Source: Stieleria varia | Lineage (GTDB): Bacteria; Planctomycetota; Planctomycetia; Pirellulales; Pirellulaceae | Length of the DNA: 64,000 nucleotides | NCBI RefSeq assembly: GCF_038443385.1 | Contig: NZ_CP151726.1 | Coordinates: forward strand, 8,556,001 to 8,620,000 | Reading direction: 5' to 3' | In this document: piece after piece, positions 41,501 to 46,851 of the stretch | How the letters are laid out: every line of letters begins with the position of its first letter | How positions within the stretch are numbered: the stretch's first letter is position 1 | The notes under the pieces: generated by a model | What the model was told of the DNA's origin: nothing | The model's input: the letters and a program-made list of their open reading frames with translations, nothing else | Database searches by the model: none | Position numbers and translations under genes: made by a program

Positions 41501-41833
41501 GATCGTCATGAGGAAGCCCGTGAAGCCATTGATGAATCACATCGAATCGCCAAGAGAACAGACAACACGGAAATGAAGGCAGAAGCCATGTTGGTCGAAG
41601 GCTTGCTGTTGGAGAAGCTTCAACAGACAGATCAGGCTTGCAAATGCTTTCGAGAATGCGCGGATATTTTCGATACGACCGGTGACCTGCGAAGCAAACT
41701 TGATGCATTGCGTCATCTGGCCCGGGTGCTTAAATCGTCTGATAACCCAACCCAATACCAAGCCGTTCTACTTCAATGTCACGAACTTGAACGAACACTC
41801 ACAGACCGTGGATTCACCACCCACATGCCGTAG
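35591..41833 (+). CDS. DUF4062 - NB-ARC - TPR STAND protein (NLR-like)
   Basis: A 2080-residue multidomain signalling protein. Residues about 25-125 form a DUF4062 domain (PRVFVSYTGSDLREHA, CDILVVLVAHRYGWIP, SITWLEVEAAEE), a TIR-related fold. An NB-ARC ATPase follows at about 203-400: Walker A GAAGVGKS 230-237, Walker B ALLVFDNVDD 301-310 and RVIITTSNR 323-331. The usual GLPLAL motif is degenerate (CNAWAVDF). From about 560 to the end it is almost entirely helical repeats of TPR type (such as EEAIKNTTESLHLAEATGN). This architecture is that of STAND sensors, some of which act in bacterial antiviral defence; that role is an inference. No known effector is adjacent. An ATG at 35642 is an alternative start. 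Confidence 0.88.
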   Translation: MQPSGYKLQSHLFSHSPMSPSQFRPRVFVSYTGSDLREHAAVVNEVAMQLGAVVTDYATSGPTGDRGVDWCKKRVAECDILVVLVAHRYGWIPPDDLGGHDQRSITWLEVEAAEENGLVVCPTVINDSVAVLPKDYEAIQTPSVAPLLAAFKQHLSQYHCPQFSDLEHLRRLITSGLQTAIETARTNRQEREWFSRRLVEQTPFVGRQELISEVKRLMFDQGERIIGLYGAAGVGKSYLAYQFAYQIQSQLSSPGVLIENCSDLTISRIANHFLTQIDHNAALMDLAPGRKMTNFFGDTEALLVFDNVDDPSVGELIPEGRCRVIITTSNRSLLDQLGISKNAQVCIPPLSQEAATELLGISKSDELLDTEWNAAQEILKRIDCNAWAVDFVGRLARQSESPTPLTSILETISQEGTTWMETTSKKSMQATAALLAASQLDATTEKAWRSLSVCPRTGFSRDAWGFVAQLSTAEINRAAGILSDMSLITTADGFDRFFVGSLVRDRLMDDTHVRESLAELTQRNAHYYRELIKNFADTDDKDWLSIDSDGFLSAGKWMLENATDDDEFWQCLIGSLSGLGFSKHALRLADSYMATKTEATVDIAKLRLNLEHFRLRASHSEDVLNRSIEQLHQCESLFAAADDRESQISCSMLIARALESKSEISQCIALLRTALITSDEAKLERTSARLLVEIGRVHRKRHWLQRAEQHFESAIERLRPLDDPRLLAEALHQLALVKQRSPTGKHEALELLDEAIPIAKSIGASRQLEYFNTSRALLLSKMDREKEAVALIRDAINLSNQHNDLSSLATQHSVLAGILARQKEPTAEFHFLESIRLCEETGKQGRQVKGVHRYATFLKQQHRRSEAATEYLKESLIHQHLGQMFKATRSLIDAISMIEDEETFEQAIRRLETLLPIVEQESGSDELEELLNIFIKTVRLRRPHQSVEDVLVRFVDLCRTGNDDTKLGWSLRILSSANRNLGHFEEAIKNTTESLHLAEATGNSGAKAKCLVSLGATYRQMGELEKAREHLEQGHQMLAELDYNSSALNLAVTEARALRQANRFSEAKATLEHVLRRRSELDAVNTIHVLLELGTIHRKMRRLKRAIQCLAEAVDIAREHGFQSLQAVSLSALAQARGSSQKFDERTLAFADFEASEKILRKLGWTHQLIRSLIPHSALLLRNGKFEQSIEAIQEALSLCEKIEDWRQAAHASSCLALIHRRCGEFEQAFTAHEKAIAASKAAGNDYLEFLNRLQYAVTCRVQGNYDEARIKLDVAEEMIERASQRLGSREPFIKLSLERATLHCSYRQPMEAIEPLLNSLKVAKEDRLNTLEYMINSRLGDLYLEVGKHDLALPHYEKIIASDLDANRDARAVSTAFRSLSEMRRTKAMDHALDWIDAFIAEAKKLSRPNVVGRFRIEKADLLIRAHRAQSAMEQLNLAEKSLSEQEAENTDRQILWIRGQANESLGNPKAAVEDYRRALELWADDSDSDMFRRVQFRMTKLLRKVGSTREVIDRLEIDGKRLKESGNTEQFAQNQRLLAREHSAVGHHRDAISVLQNTLRELPDPSTESIRIERAFLTRQLGSTLRMDQGHHSQREAVDRLTESCALWREIADRSQKWSSQVELAKTQKSLAFALEGARRHEEALELLQQSMATFERLGDGAELADSYTCVASRLLKTGHAKEAVFLAERAVKISEKEDSPLCLARALSTLGQCYGYLTRLDEAVEVHKRMLHLNEAYAGIDQVNRARAMLASTYIFLSRFDAAERLLREVIDSISAKSTGKRLNPSDGRTLEGAYAKLARAYRNKHRYNDAIEALRRALDVCVDFDLDSQIPIRLLSLAACYADVDNSTDAISRLEEAYRRFEKQGRRFDVWLPRVLTTQGVVHHKRKDYDTAISQFRRSLQKIDSVGDQGNRAVALNALGHAQLCACKFDDAIVSLDESLEILQKLGNELNIGSVQSRRGHVLLNLDRHEEAREAIDESHRIAKRTDNTEMKAEAMLVEGLLLEKLQQTDQACKCFRECADIFDTTGDLRSKLDALRHLARVLKSSDNPTQYQAVLLQCHELERTLTDRGFTTHMP

Positions 41834-41979
41834 CGGTAATACTGATACTGCTTTTTCTACGGTAACCATCCGGCTTCATGAGCTTGTAACAATACTCCTG
41901 TCTCAACGCTTGGGATGTCTGAGGCTCGATCGATATCGACGCCGCGCAGCAATCTCAAATTGATACAAAGAGACCGAAG

Positions 41980-42891
41980 ATGTCACGAACAATTGCTTTC
42001 ATGACCCTGATGCTGGTGGGCCTCTCCGCCAATTTGCCCGCCAACCTGTCCGCCAATGATGTTGAGGTCGTGTATCTCAATGGAATGGTTCTCATAGAAG
42101 GAGACTCAAGCGACAACGCAATCGAGATTTCTCGCGTATACAACTCAATCCACATTGTCCGAGGGCTCAACGGGACGACGGTCGGCGGAGCGAGTTCTCA
42201 AATGATCTACATCGCAGATGACCTGCTCGTGGAAATGTTTGACGGTGACGATTTCATTGACATCCGATCACTTCACGTGCGTGGAAACGCTAATGCACAA
42301 GTCGTGATCGGACTTGGCGAGGGCGACGACACTCTGATCATGGAAAACGCGTCGGTTCGATTCAACATCCTGATATCTGACCCTCCCGGAAGCGACGGGA
42401 ACGACATTGCCCTGCTGCGCTCCATCACATGCAATGACTTGGACATCTTGACCGAACTGGGAACCGATCAAATCAGCGTGGTCAGCTCCACCGTCAACGA
42501 AAACCTCGAAATCAGGGCATCGGGAGCGGCGACAGTAGGTGTTACACATAGCGACATCGATGGCGGGCTTTTCATCAACACGGGACGTTTGGGAGCAGAC
42601 ACGATCAATGTGATCGCCAACGACTTTGTTTGGACGAGTATCCATACGTCGGATCGAAACGACAACTTGATCATTGTAGGCAACCACAGCCACTATGTTT
42701 GGGGATCGATTAGCTTGAACAACGGCAATGACAACCTGACTTTCGAACACAATCAAATGGGCGATTGGTACACTTGGCAAGGCGGTGCGCTCCTTGTCGA
42801 CGGTGGCCCAGGGACCGACCGCGGAATGATCCGCCGAGTGATGATCTGGGACCCTATCGTGACCGAGTCATGGGAAGGTTCCTTCAAGTAG
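41980..42891 (+). CDS. Exported repeat protein, probably beta-helical
   Basis: A 303-residue protein with a signal peptide (MSRTIAFMTLMLVGLSANLPA). The mature part is a series of short beta-strand repeats with Gly-Asp-Asp turns (GDDFIDIRSL, GEGDDTLIMENA, NNGNDNLTFEHN), similar to calcium-binding beta-roll or parallel beta-helix proteins. The first residues contain a small repeat (SANLPANLSAN). Its function is unknown; many planctomycete surface or secreted proteins use this fold. It is 146 bases after the STAND gene. Confidence 0.75.
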   Translation: MSRTIAFMTLMLVGLSANLPANLSANDVEVVYLNGMVLIEGDSSDNAIEISRVYNSIHIVRGLNGTTVGGASSQMIYIADDLLVEMFDGDDFIDIRSLHVRGNANAQVVIGLGEGDDTLIMENASVRFNILISDPPGSDGNDIALLRSITCNDLDILTELGTDQISVVSSTVNENLEIRASGAATVGVTHSDIDGGLFINTGRLGADTINVIANDFVWTSIHTSDRNDNLIIVGNHSHYVWGSISLNNGNDNLTFEHNQMGDWYTWQGGALLVDGGPGTDRGMIRRVMIWDPIVTESWEGSFK

Positions 42892-42921
42892 ACAAAGCTG
42901 TCCGCTGGCTTTTCGCTCTCA

Positions 42922-43368
42922 TCAAGCCGGTGGGCAGAACTGGAGATAGAGTTCCCACGACGCGTCGTGTTCGGCCATGCACTGGATTTCATGTGAAGTG
43001 CACTCGGCCATCAGCGACTGATGGATCGAAGCGATGTCCGCGCCGGGCTTGATGTAAAAGATCAACTCCTTGCAAGTCGGATCGGTCAACGTCAACACAT
43101 GGACTCCCGTCGCCGACTGGGCCACTTTGGCAATGATTTGATCTTCGATCGCAGAGACTTGTTCATTCTCGGCTGAATCAGGAACATCGCGACCGGATGC
43201 GACTTGATAGGGAATGGCAAACCCGAGTTTGATCCCAAGCTCGGGATGCCCGAGGAAGGGCTCCGCGGACTGATTGCGGCGAATGAACAGAATTCCAGAG
43301 TCGGTTTCAGCCCGAGCAAGACTCCACTGCGCGTCATCGCCAGGAAGTTGATCGAGATCAACGGCCAT
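42922..43368 (-). CDS. DUF695-like hypothetical protein
   Basis: A 148-residue cytoplasmic protein. The layout (W-x5 at the start, LGIKLGFAIPY, AIEDQIIAK, then a CKELIFYIKPG segment and a final WELYLQFCP) resembles DUF695 proteins. The start at 43368 has GAGGAG eight bases upstream; a longer in-frame start adds seven residues. It converges with the beta-helical gene. It lies just outside the repeat that bounds the toxin island and may be an immunity-like relative, but this is not shown. Confidence 0.6.
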   Translation of the reverse strand: MAVDLDQLPGDDAQWSLARAETDSGILFIRRNQSAEPFLGHPELGIKLGFAIPYQVASGRDVPDSAENEQVSAIEDQIIAKVAQSATGVHVLTLTDPTCKELIFYIKPGADIASIHQSLMAECTSHEIQCMAEHDASWELYLQFCPPA

Positions 43369-43537
43369 TTGTTTTCTCCTCAAGGTCATCGGCTCACGAA
43401 ATCGCCAGATAGATTACCAAACGACTGTCCATCCGGGAACATCGACTCGTAGGCACAGACTCGAGCGGCACAGAGTGCTTTTTCGTAGAGGGCGATATCC
43501 GCCCTTGTCGTTTCGAATAGGCTTGGGTGCAAATAAA

Positions 43538-43577
43538 ACCCCCGTCCCCTTTTCTCGCGCGTTCCCTTTTCGCGCGA
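43538..43577. repeat. Left copy of island-bounding repeat
   Basis: ACCCCCGTCCCCTTTTC at 43538-43554 is identical to 46634-46650, in the same orientation. Each copy is followed by a second, diverged TCCCTTTTCGC-type block. The two copies bracket the toxin and immunity genes. On the minus strand the motif reads GAAAAGGGGACGGGGGT. Confidence 0.75.
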
Positions 43578-44167
43578 TCACTCCTCCCACTTCAAACTTA
43601 CAAACATGATTCGATCCTCCTTTTTCTGATTGGAAGCTCCTTCCGTCGAGCTTGTCTCGGCGGAGGAAACAACTGACGGCTACTTGCCCAAACAAACAAA
43701 ACCTCCCCACCGCCCGCGAATCGCCTTTGGCGATTCGCGGGCGGCGGGGAAGTGAATGCGACTGTGCTACCGGCTAGCTGCCAGTTGTTGCTCCGAACCG
43801 GGGCAAGCCCGGCGGAAGCAAAGAATCCATCTTACGTAGACCGTGAACAATGAGTCACAGCCGGTCAATGAAACCACCCGATCTCAATTCGGCCAAGGCC
43901 ATCCCAAGAGAATCGGGAGACGAAGAGTCGTCGAGAGGGCTCCCCCAATCTTCGCAGGAACTCGCCCACGCCCCCCTCAAGAGAACCAAAAATCCACCCA
44001 GTCTCAATTCGGCCAAAAATGCGACATCAAAAAGGCCGGCAACACGTAACCTGCGAAGAACCAAAAACAAAGAGGCCTGACCCCTTTGATTTGTTCAACG
44101 GTACGTGGATTAGAACCGCTTCTGTTGACGACCGAAAGTGTTCTGTTTGGGGCTACAGTTTATCGCG
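43555..44167. other. Non-coding part of toxin island with direct repeats and a long hairpin
   Basis: No convincing gene. A 26-base imperfect direct repeat (AATCCACCCAGTCTCAATTC-type; 43871-43896 and 43991-44016, 23 of 26 identical) and a GAGGCCTGACCCCTTTGA motif near 44070-44095 are visible. The latter is a sequence I associate with mobile-element debris. Short open frames on both strands here look like shadows of repeats. Confidence 0.6.
43704..43750. repeat. 22-bp hairpin with a three-base loop
   Basis: The arms 43704-43725 and 43729-43750 pair over 22 positions with a single mismatch (A43709 opposite C43745) around a TTT loop. It is GC-rich with CGCGAATCGCC at its core. It lies inside the island beside the left bounding repeat. 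It could be a terminator, a REP-like element or a transposon end. Confidence 0.85.
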
Positions 44168-44578
44168 TTATATCCCCAATTCCTCCCAACACAAACTCGC
44201 CAAGCAATTACCCGATCGCACGAACTCAATGATCGCCTTTTCTGCCAACTCAAATCTGACAAACTGTTTTCGCTTGTATTTGTCTATCAACCCTGCCTTT
44301 TTGACTTCGATTTCCTCCGTTGAATCACCCTCAATCAAAAAATACTCGAAGGCATCATTGTCACCACAGCAAACGACTAACCAGCCGAAATCTCCATGTG
44401 AAAACAAGTGGAGCCAACCAGAATCTTCACCGTCTCCTTGAATAACCATCGCGTCGGGCCAGTTTTTTTCCGCGCCGAACGCTCGGATAAGCGAAAGGAC
44501 TGTTTGCTCAACATCCTCACTTACTACCTGTTCCGTGCCGTTAGGAAGGAGAAGGTTAAAACGTGTCGTCGTAGTCAT
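44168..44578 (-). CDS. Imm1-like immunity protein
   Basis: A 136-residue cytoplasmic protein. The pattern (GWLVVCCGDNDAFEYFLIEGD, a helix with EKAIIEFVRSG, and a final LCWEELGI) fits the Imm1 immunity family, often found beside deaminase-type toxins. The ATG at 44578 has AGAGG seven bases upstream. It starts 13 bases after the stop of the orphan toxin cassette, as expected for a cognate immunity gene. It should neutralise that toxin. The family call is from pattern recall and moderate in certainty. Confidence 0.65.
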   Translation of the reverse strand: MTTTTRFNLLLPNGTEQVVSEDVEQTVLSLIRAFGAEKNWPDAMVIQGDGEDSGWLHLFSHGDFGWLVVCCGDNDAFEYFLIEGDSTEEIEVKKAGLIDKYKRKQFVRFELAEKAIIEFVRSGNCLASLCWEELGI

Positions 44579-44591
44579 ATTTGTGCCTCTC

Positions 44592-45026
44592 CTACCTTGG
44601 CCATACCAGAACATTCCCAGCCCGATCAATCACTGTTAATTTCTCCAAACCGAGAAGTCGCCGCATGTTGTTCAGCCCAGATTTACAGCCTTGGCAGACG
44701 AAAAGATTGTCAACGTACAAGGTTGCGCTCTTTCCCTGACCATTCCCTCTATTAAACCCTTGGAGGAGTACATCACCTTCGGCATGGCGGAGAAGCTGAA
44801 ATGTCGGGCCCTTGTGCCCAAGCTCTGCTGCCAGCTTCTGCAGCGTCCGTGCCGCATCATCGGAGTTTGCAACGCCTCCGTTAATTCCGAAGAAAGAATG
44901 ACCATCAATGTCGAGCCTACTTAACGTGAATGCGTCATCCGTAGTCGCCGCAGGTATACCCAAGTCGCGTCGTAGTTGTGCAAGGGACTCAAATGCTTCA
45001 TCCGCTACACTCCTTGGGGCAAGGCT
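44592..45026 (-). CDS. Orphan toxin C-terminal cassette, deaminase type, no start codon
   Basis: An open frame of 144 codons that begins directly after a stop (45027-45029) and has no ATG or credible start; the first possible TTG is 21 codons in. It starts with SLAPRS, the linker also found in the toxin at 45494-46285. The body has cytidine-deaminase-like elements: RLDIDGHSFFGING, a HAE motif (LLRHAEGDV), then LYVDNLFVCQGCKSGL (CxxC zinc site, with V instead of P before the first C) and a LTVIDRAGNVL strand. It is therefore read as a silent C-terminal toxin cassette that would be expressed only after recombination onto a full-length toxin gene. The Imm1-like gene follows 13 bases later. Confidence 0.75.
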   Translation of the reverse strand, partial: SLAPRSVADEAFESLAQLRRDLGIPAATTDDAFTLSRLDIDGHSFFGINGGVANSDDAARTLQKLAAELGHKGPTFQLLRHAEGDVLLQGFNRGNGQGKSATLYVDNLFVCQGCKSGLNNMRRLLGLEKLTVIDRAGNVLVWPR

Positions 45027-45027
45027 T
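45012..45027. repeat. Toxin-linker repeat, orphan copy
   Basis: CCTTGGGGCAAGGCTT, identical to 45872-45887, in the same orientation. On the minus strand it encodes S-L-A-P-R in both cassettes. The flanking sequences differ completely, as expected for a recombination site that exchanges C-terminal toxin modules. Confidence 0.75.
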
Positions 45028-45032
45028 TATGG

Positions 45033-45482
45033 TTATCCGGTCATGTTCAGCTCGATTGCTAGGTTCCCAAGAGATTGCTCTGAGACTCGCTCGCCAATAC
45101 AACGCTTAATGATCGCTTCTAAATCCCGGCGAGGCACATGGCGTCCCCTGTCAAGCCAAAGCGACTCATCTACGATTCTACCTCCGAGTTTCGAAGCCAG
45201 AATTTCCGCTATGACTACGATCAAGCCGTAAGTCACTTTGTCTCGAAAAAGACCTCCGTCAAGACTGCACCATAGTCCTGCTTCTTCCGGATCGTAGTCA
45301 AAGTGCGAGACCGTGACTTGAACGATGGCTTCACCATGTCGCACCAGAATCTCGTCCTCGGACGGGTTTGTCACTTCGATTTCTGAACGATTCGAAAATC
45401 GATCTAACCCTTCACGAACAGCGTTAAGCACGTCGAGGTAGGCGAAATCAAGTGGCGCTTGGATGGATAGTTCAACGGACAT
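45033..45482 (-). CDS. Probable immunity protein for adjacent toxin
   Basis: A 149-residue cytoplasmic protein of unknown family. It starts 11 bases after the toxin stop with AGGGAG seven bases before the ATG, and ends seven bases before the linker of the orphan cassette. Position and size fit an immunity protein. The sequence (VTNPSEDEILVRHGEAIVQVTVSHFDYD) suggests a mixed alpha/beta fold. No known immunity family is recognised. Confidence 0.6.
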   Translation of the reverse strand: MSVELSIQAPLDFAYLDVLNAVREGLDRFSNRSEIEVTNPSEDEILVRHGEAIVQVTVSHFDYDPEEAGLWCSLDGGLFRDKVTYGLIVVIAEILASKLGGRIVDESLWLDRGRHVPRRDLEAIIKRCIGERVSEQSLGNLAIELNMTG

Positions 45483-45493
45483 GTTCGTACTCC

Positions 45494-46285
45494 CTATGGA
45501 ACGATCTGGACCCAGCCATCACGTGTAAGCACCCAAATTTTCGAGATAGTCCCTTGGGTTGGAATCTTCGACAGTGGTCCCTTCGCTGCAAAGTCGAGTA
45601 GCTGATCTTTCCCCACGTTGACCGCCTTGATGTAAAGGTCCACATTCACGCCTGCTTTCAGTGCAGACGACTCGGCTTGACTAGCATGACGAAGTACCGC
45701 ACCCAATCCGCCTTGAGTCTCTTTCAGACTAACCTTCACTCCATCCAAGATGCCATCGAAACCGGCTTGTCCTCGTTTGGCGGCGCCAACAAAGTTTCCA
45801 CCGAACTTTGAAACGATGTCATTTGCAAGGACAAGTTCATGTGCCTCCAATGCGTTTCGAACAACTGTTCCCCTTGGGGCAAGGCTTCTCAGTTTAGCAG
45901 CTTTTGCCGCGGTTGTGGAATCCGATGATGCCTCAATGAGCTTGACTGCGTCTTCAAAATGGCTTGCGACAGTATGGGGAAGTTGAATCTGGCCTTCAGC
46001 ATCCAGTTTTCGTAGTTTCGCAAGCAGTTTCTGCCCCGCCTGGGTGGCGTCGTCGCCGTTCTGGATCGCCGTCACAAACGTGTCCATTGCGAGCTTGCAG
46101 GGCGTTGATGTGTTGTGAACCCAAACTCGGCTCTGACCAACAAAGTACGTGTGCGACCCAGCGACCTCGATGTTGTAGGTGGTGAATTCCTCACCGGGTG
46201 GCGAATTGAGTTGCGCAATCCTGGAGATCGTCAGCACGCGGCCTTCGGCAGACACGACGCGACTGCGTGTGGTCAGCTCGTCCGC
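45494..46285 (-). pseudogene. Pretoxin HINT remnant plus C-terminal toxin domain
   Basis: The 3' part of a polymorphic-toxin gene. The N-terminal portion ADELTTRSRVV and TTYNIEVAGSHTYFVGQSRVWVHN is the C-terminal half of a HINT (intein-like) autoproteolysis domain; the catalytic N-terminal Cys half is missing. A helical linker ends in LRSLAPRG. After it the toxin domain begins (AHELVLANDIVSKFGGNFVGAA, RGQAGFDGILDGVKVSLKET, and the end GWVQIVP). FDG...VSLK could be a PD-(D/E)XK-like nuclease core, but this is a weak guess. The frame is closed upstream by TAA at 46286, so the gene is broken; a GTG at 46255 is the only visible start. Confidence 0.7.
45872..45887. repeat. Toxin-linker repeat, copy in main toxin
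   Basis: The second copy of the 16-base linker (CCTTGGGGCAAGGCTT), coding for S-L-A-P-R at the junction between pretoxin and toxin domain. See 45012-45027. Confidence 0.75.
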
Positions 46286-46625
46286 TTAGACGAAATCTTC
46301 CGTGTCCAGTCTGATCCCAGAATTCATTCTCTGCGGAGTCGAGAGCGCCGAGCGTGGCGACGGAGTCGACAACATCCATTGCAAAATCAGGAATGTTTGT
46401 CAGATCTCCGTTGATCGGAGACGAAAACTCGGTCCAAGTTCCCCACGCACTGTAGATCCAGTCCTCTATCCGATCGACAACTTTCGCGGAAGCGGCCGCC
46501 CAGTAGAGTGGATCAAATTCCCCTGCGGGTTCTTTGATCTCGAGCAACCCGCTCTCATCAAGCACCACCTCAGGAGAAGCATCCAATTCTGTCAACGGGT
46601 TGCCAACTCCATTGTTGTCCGAGGA
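46286..46625 (-). pseudogene. Truncated pretoxin fragment of the same toxin gene
   Basis: A frame of about 110 codons in a different phase from the downstream toxin part. It reads FDPLYWAAASAKVVDRIEDW, SPINGDLTNIPDFAMDVVDS, then ENEFWDQTGHGRF. The last piece fits the HINT segment that normally precedes ADELTTRSRV, so a one-base shift near 46286-46295 separates the two parts. The N-terminal Cys part of HINT is missing between GALD and SAENEF, suggesting an internal deletion. Its 5' end stops at a TAG (46626-46628) beside the island-bounding repeat. The full-length toxin gene is therefore absent here. Confidence 0.7.
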
Positions 46626-46633
46626 CTACAACT

Positions 46634-46672
46634 ACCCCCGTCCCCTTTTCGCCACGTCCCCTTTTCGCCACG
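46634..46672. repeat. Right copy of island-bounding repeat
   Basis: ACCCCCGTCCCCTTTTC (46634-46650) plus a 16-base tandem (TCCCCTTTTCGCCACG at 46641-46656 and 46657-46672). The toxin fragment is cut off right beside it, suggesting the repeat marks the edge of a recombination event. Confidence 0.75.
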
Positions 46673-46851
46673 AGGCCGCGTCGTCGACTCAAGATTAAAC
46701 TTTCTGTCTATCGATTCCACCCAGGTTTCCTCGCCCATATTTATTTCCTGGCACGCTCCCCTTTAGGGGGTTATATTGCGGGGCATATTCAGTGAAACGT
46801 TGGAGTTCGTTTGACTGGTCCTGTTGAATCGACAAGAGGGGTTTGTTTGAG

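Noticed and set aside
43414..43710. 98-codon minus-strand frame in the island
   Set aside because: Runs across the bounding repeat; no domain, no ribosome site, unusual composition.
43843..44080. Two overlapping short frames (68 and 76 codons)
   Set aside because: They span the imperfect 26-base direct repeats and have no coding character; treated as repeat-derived.
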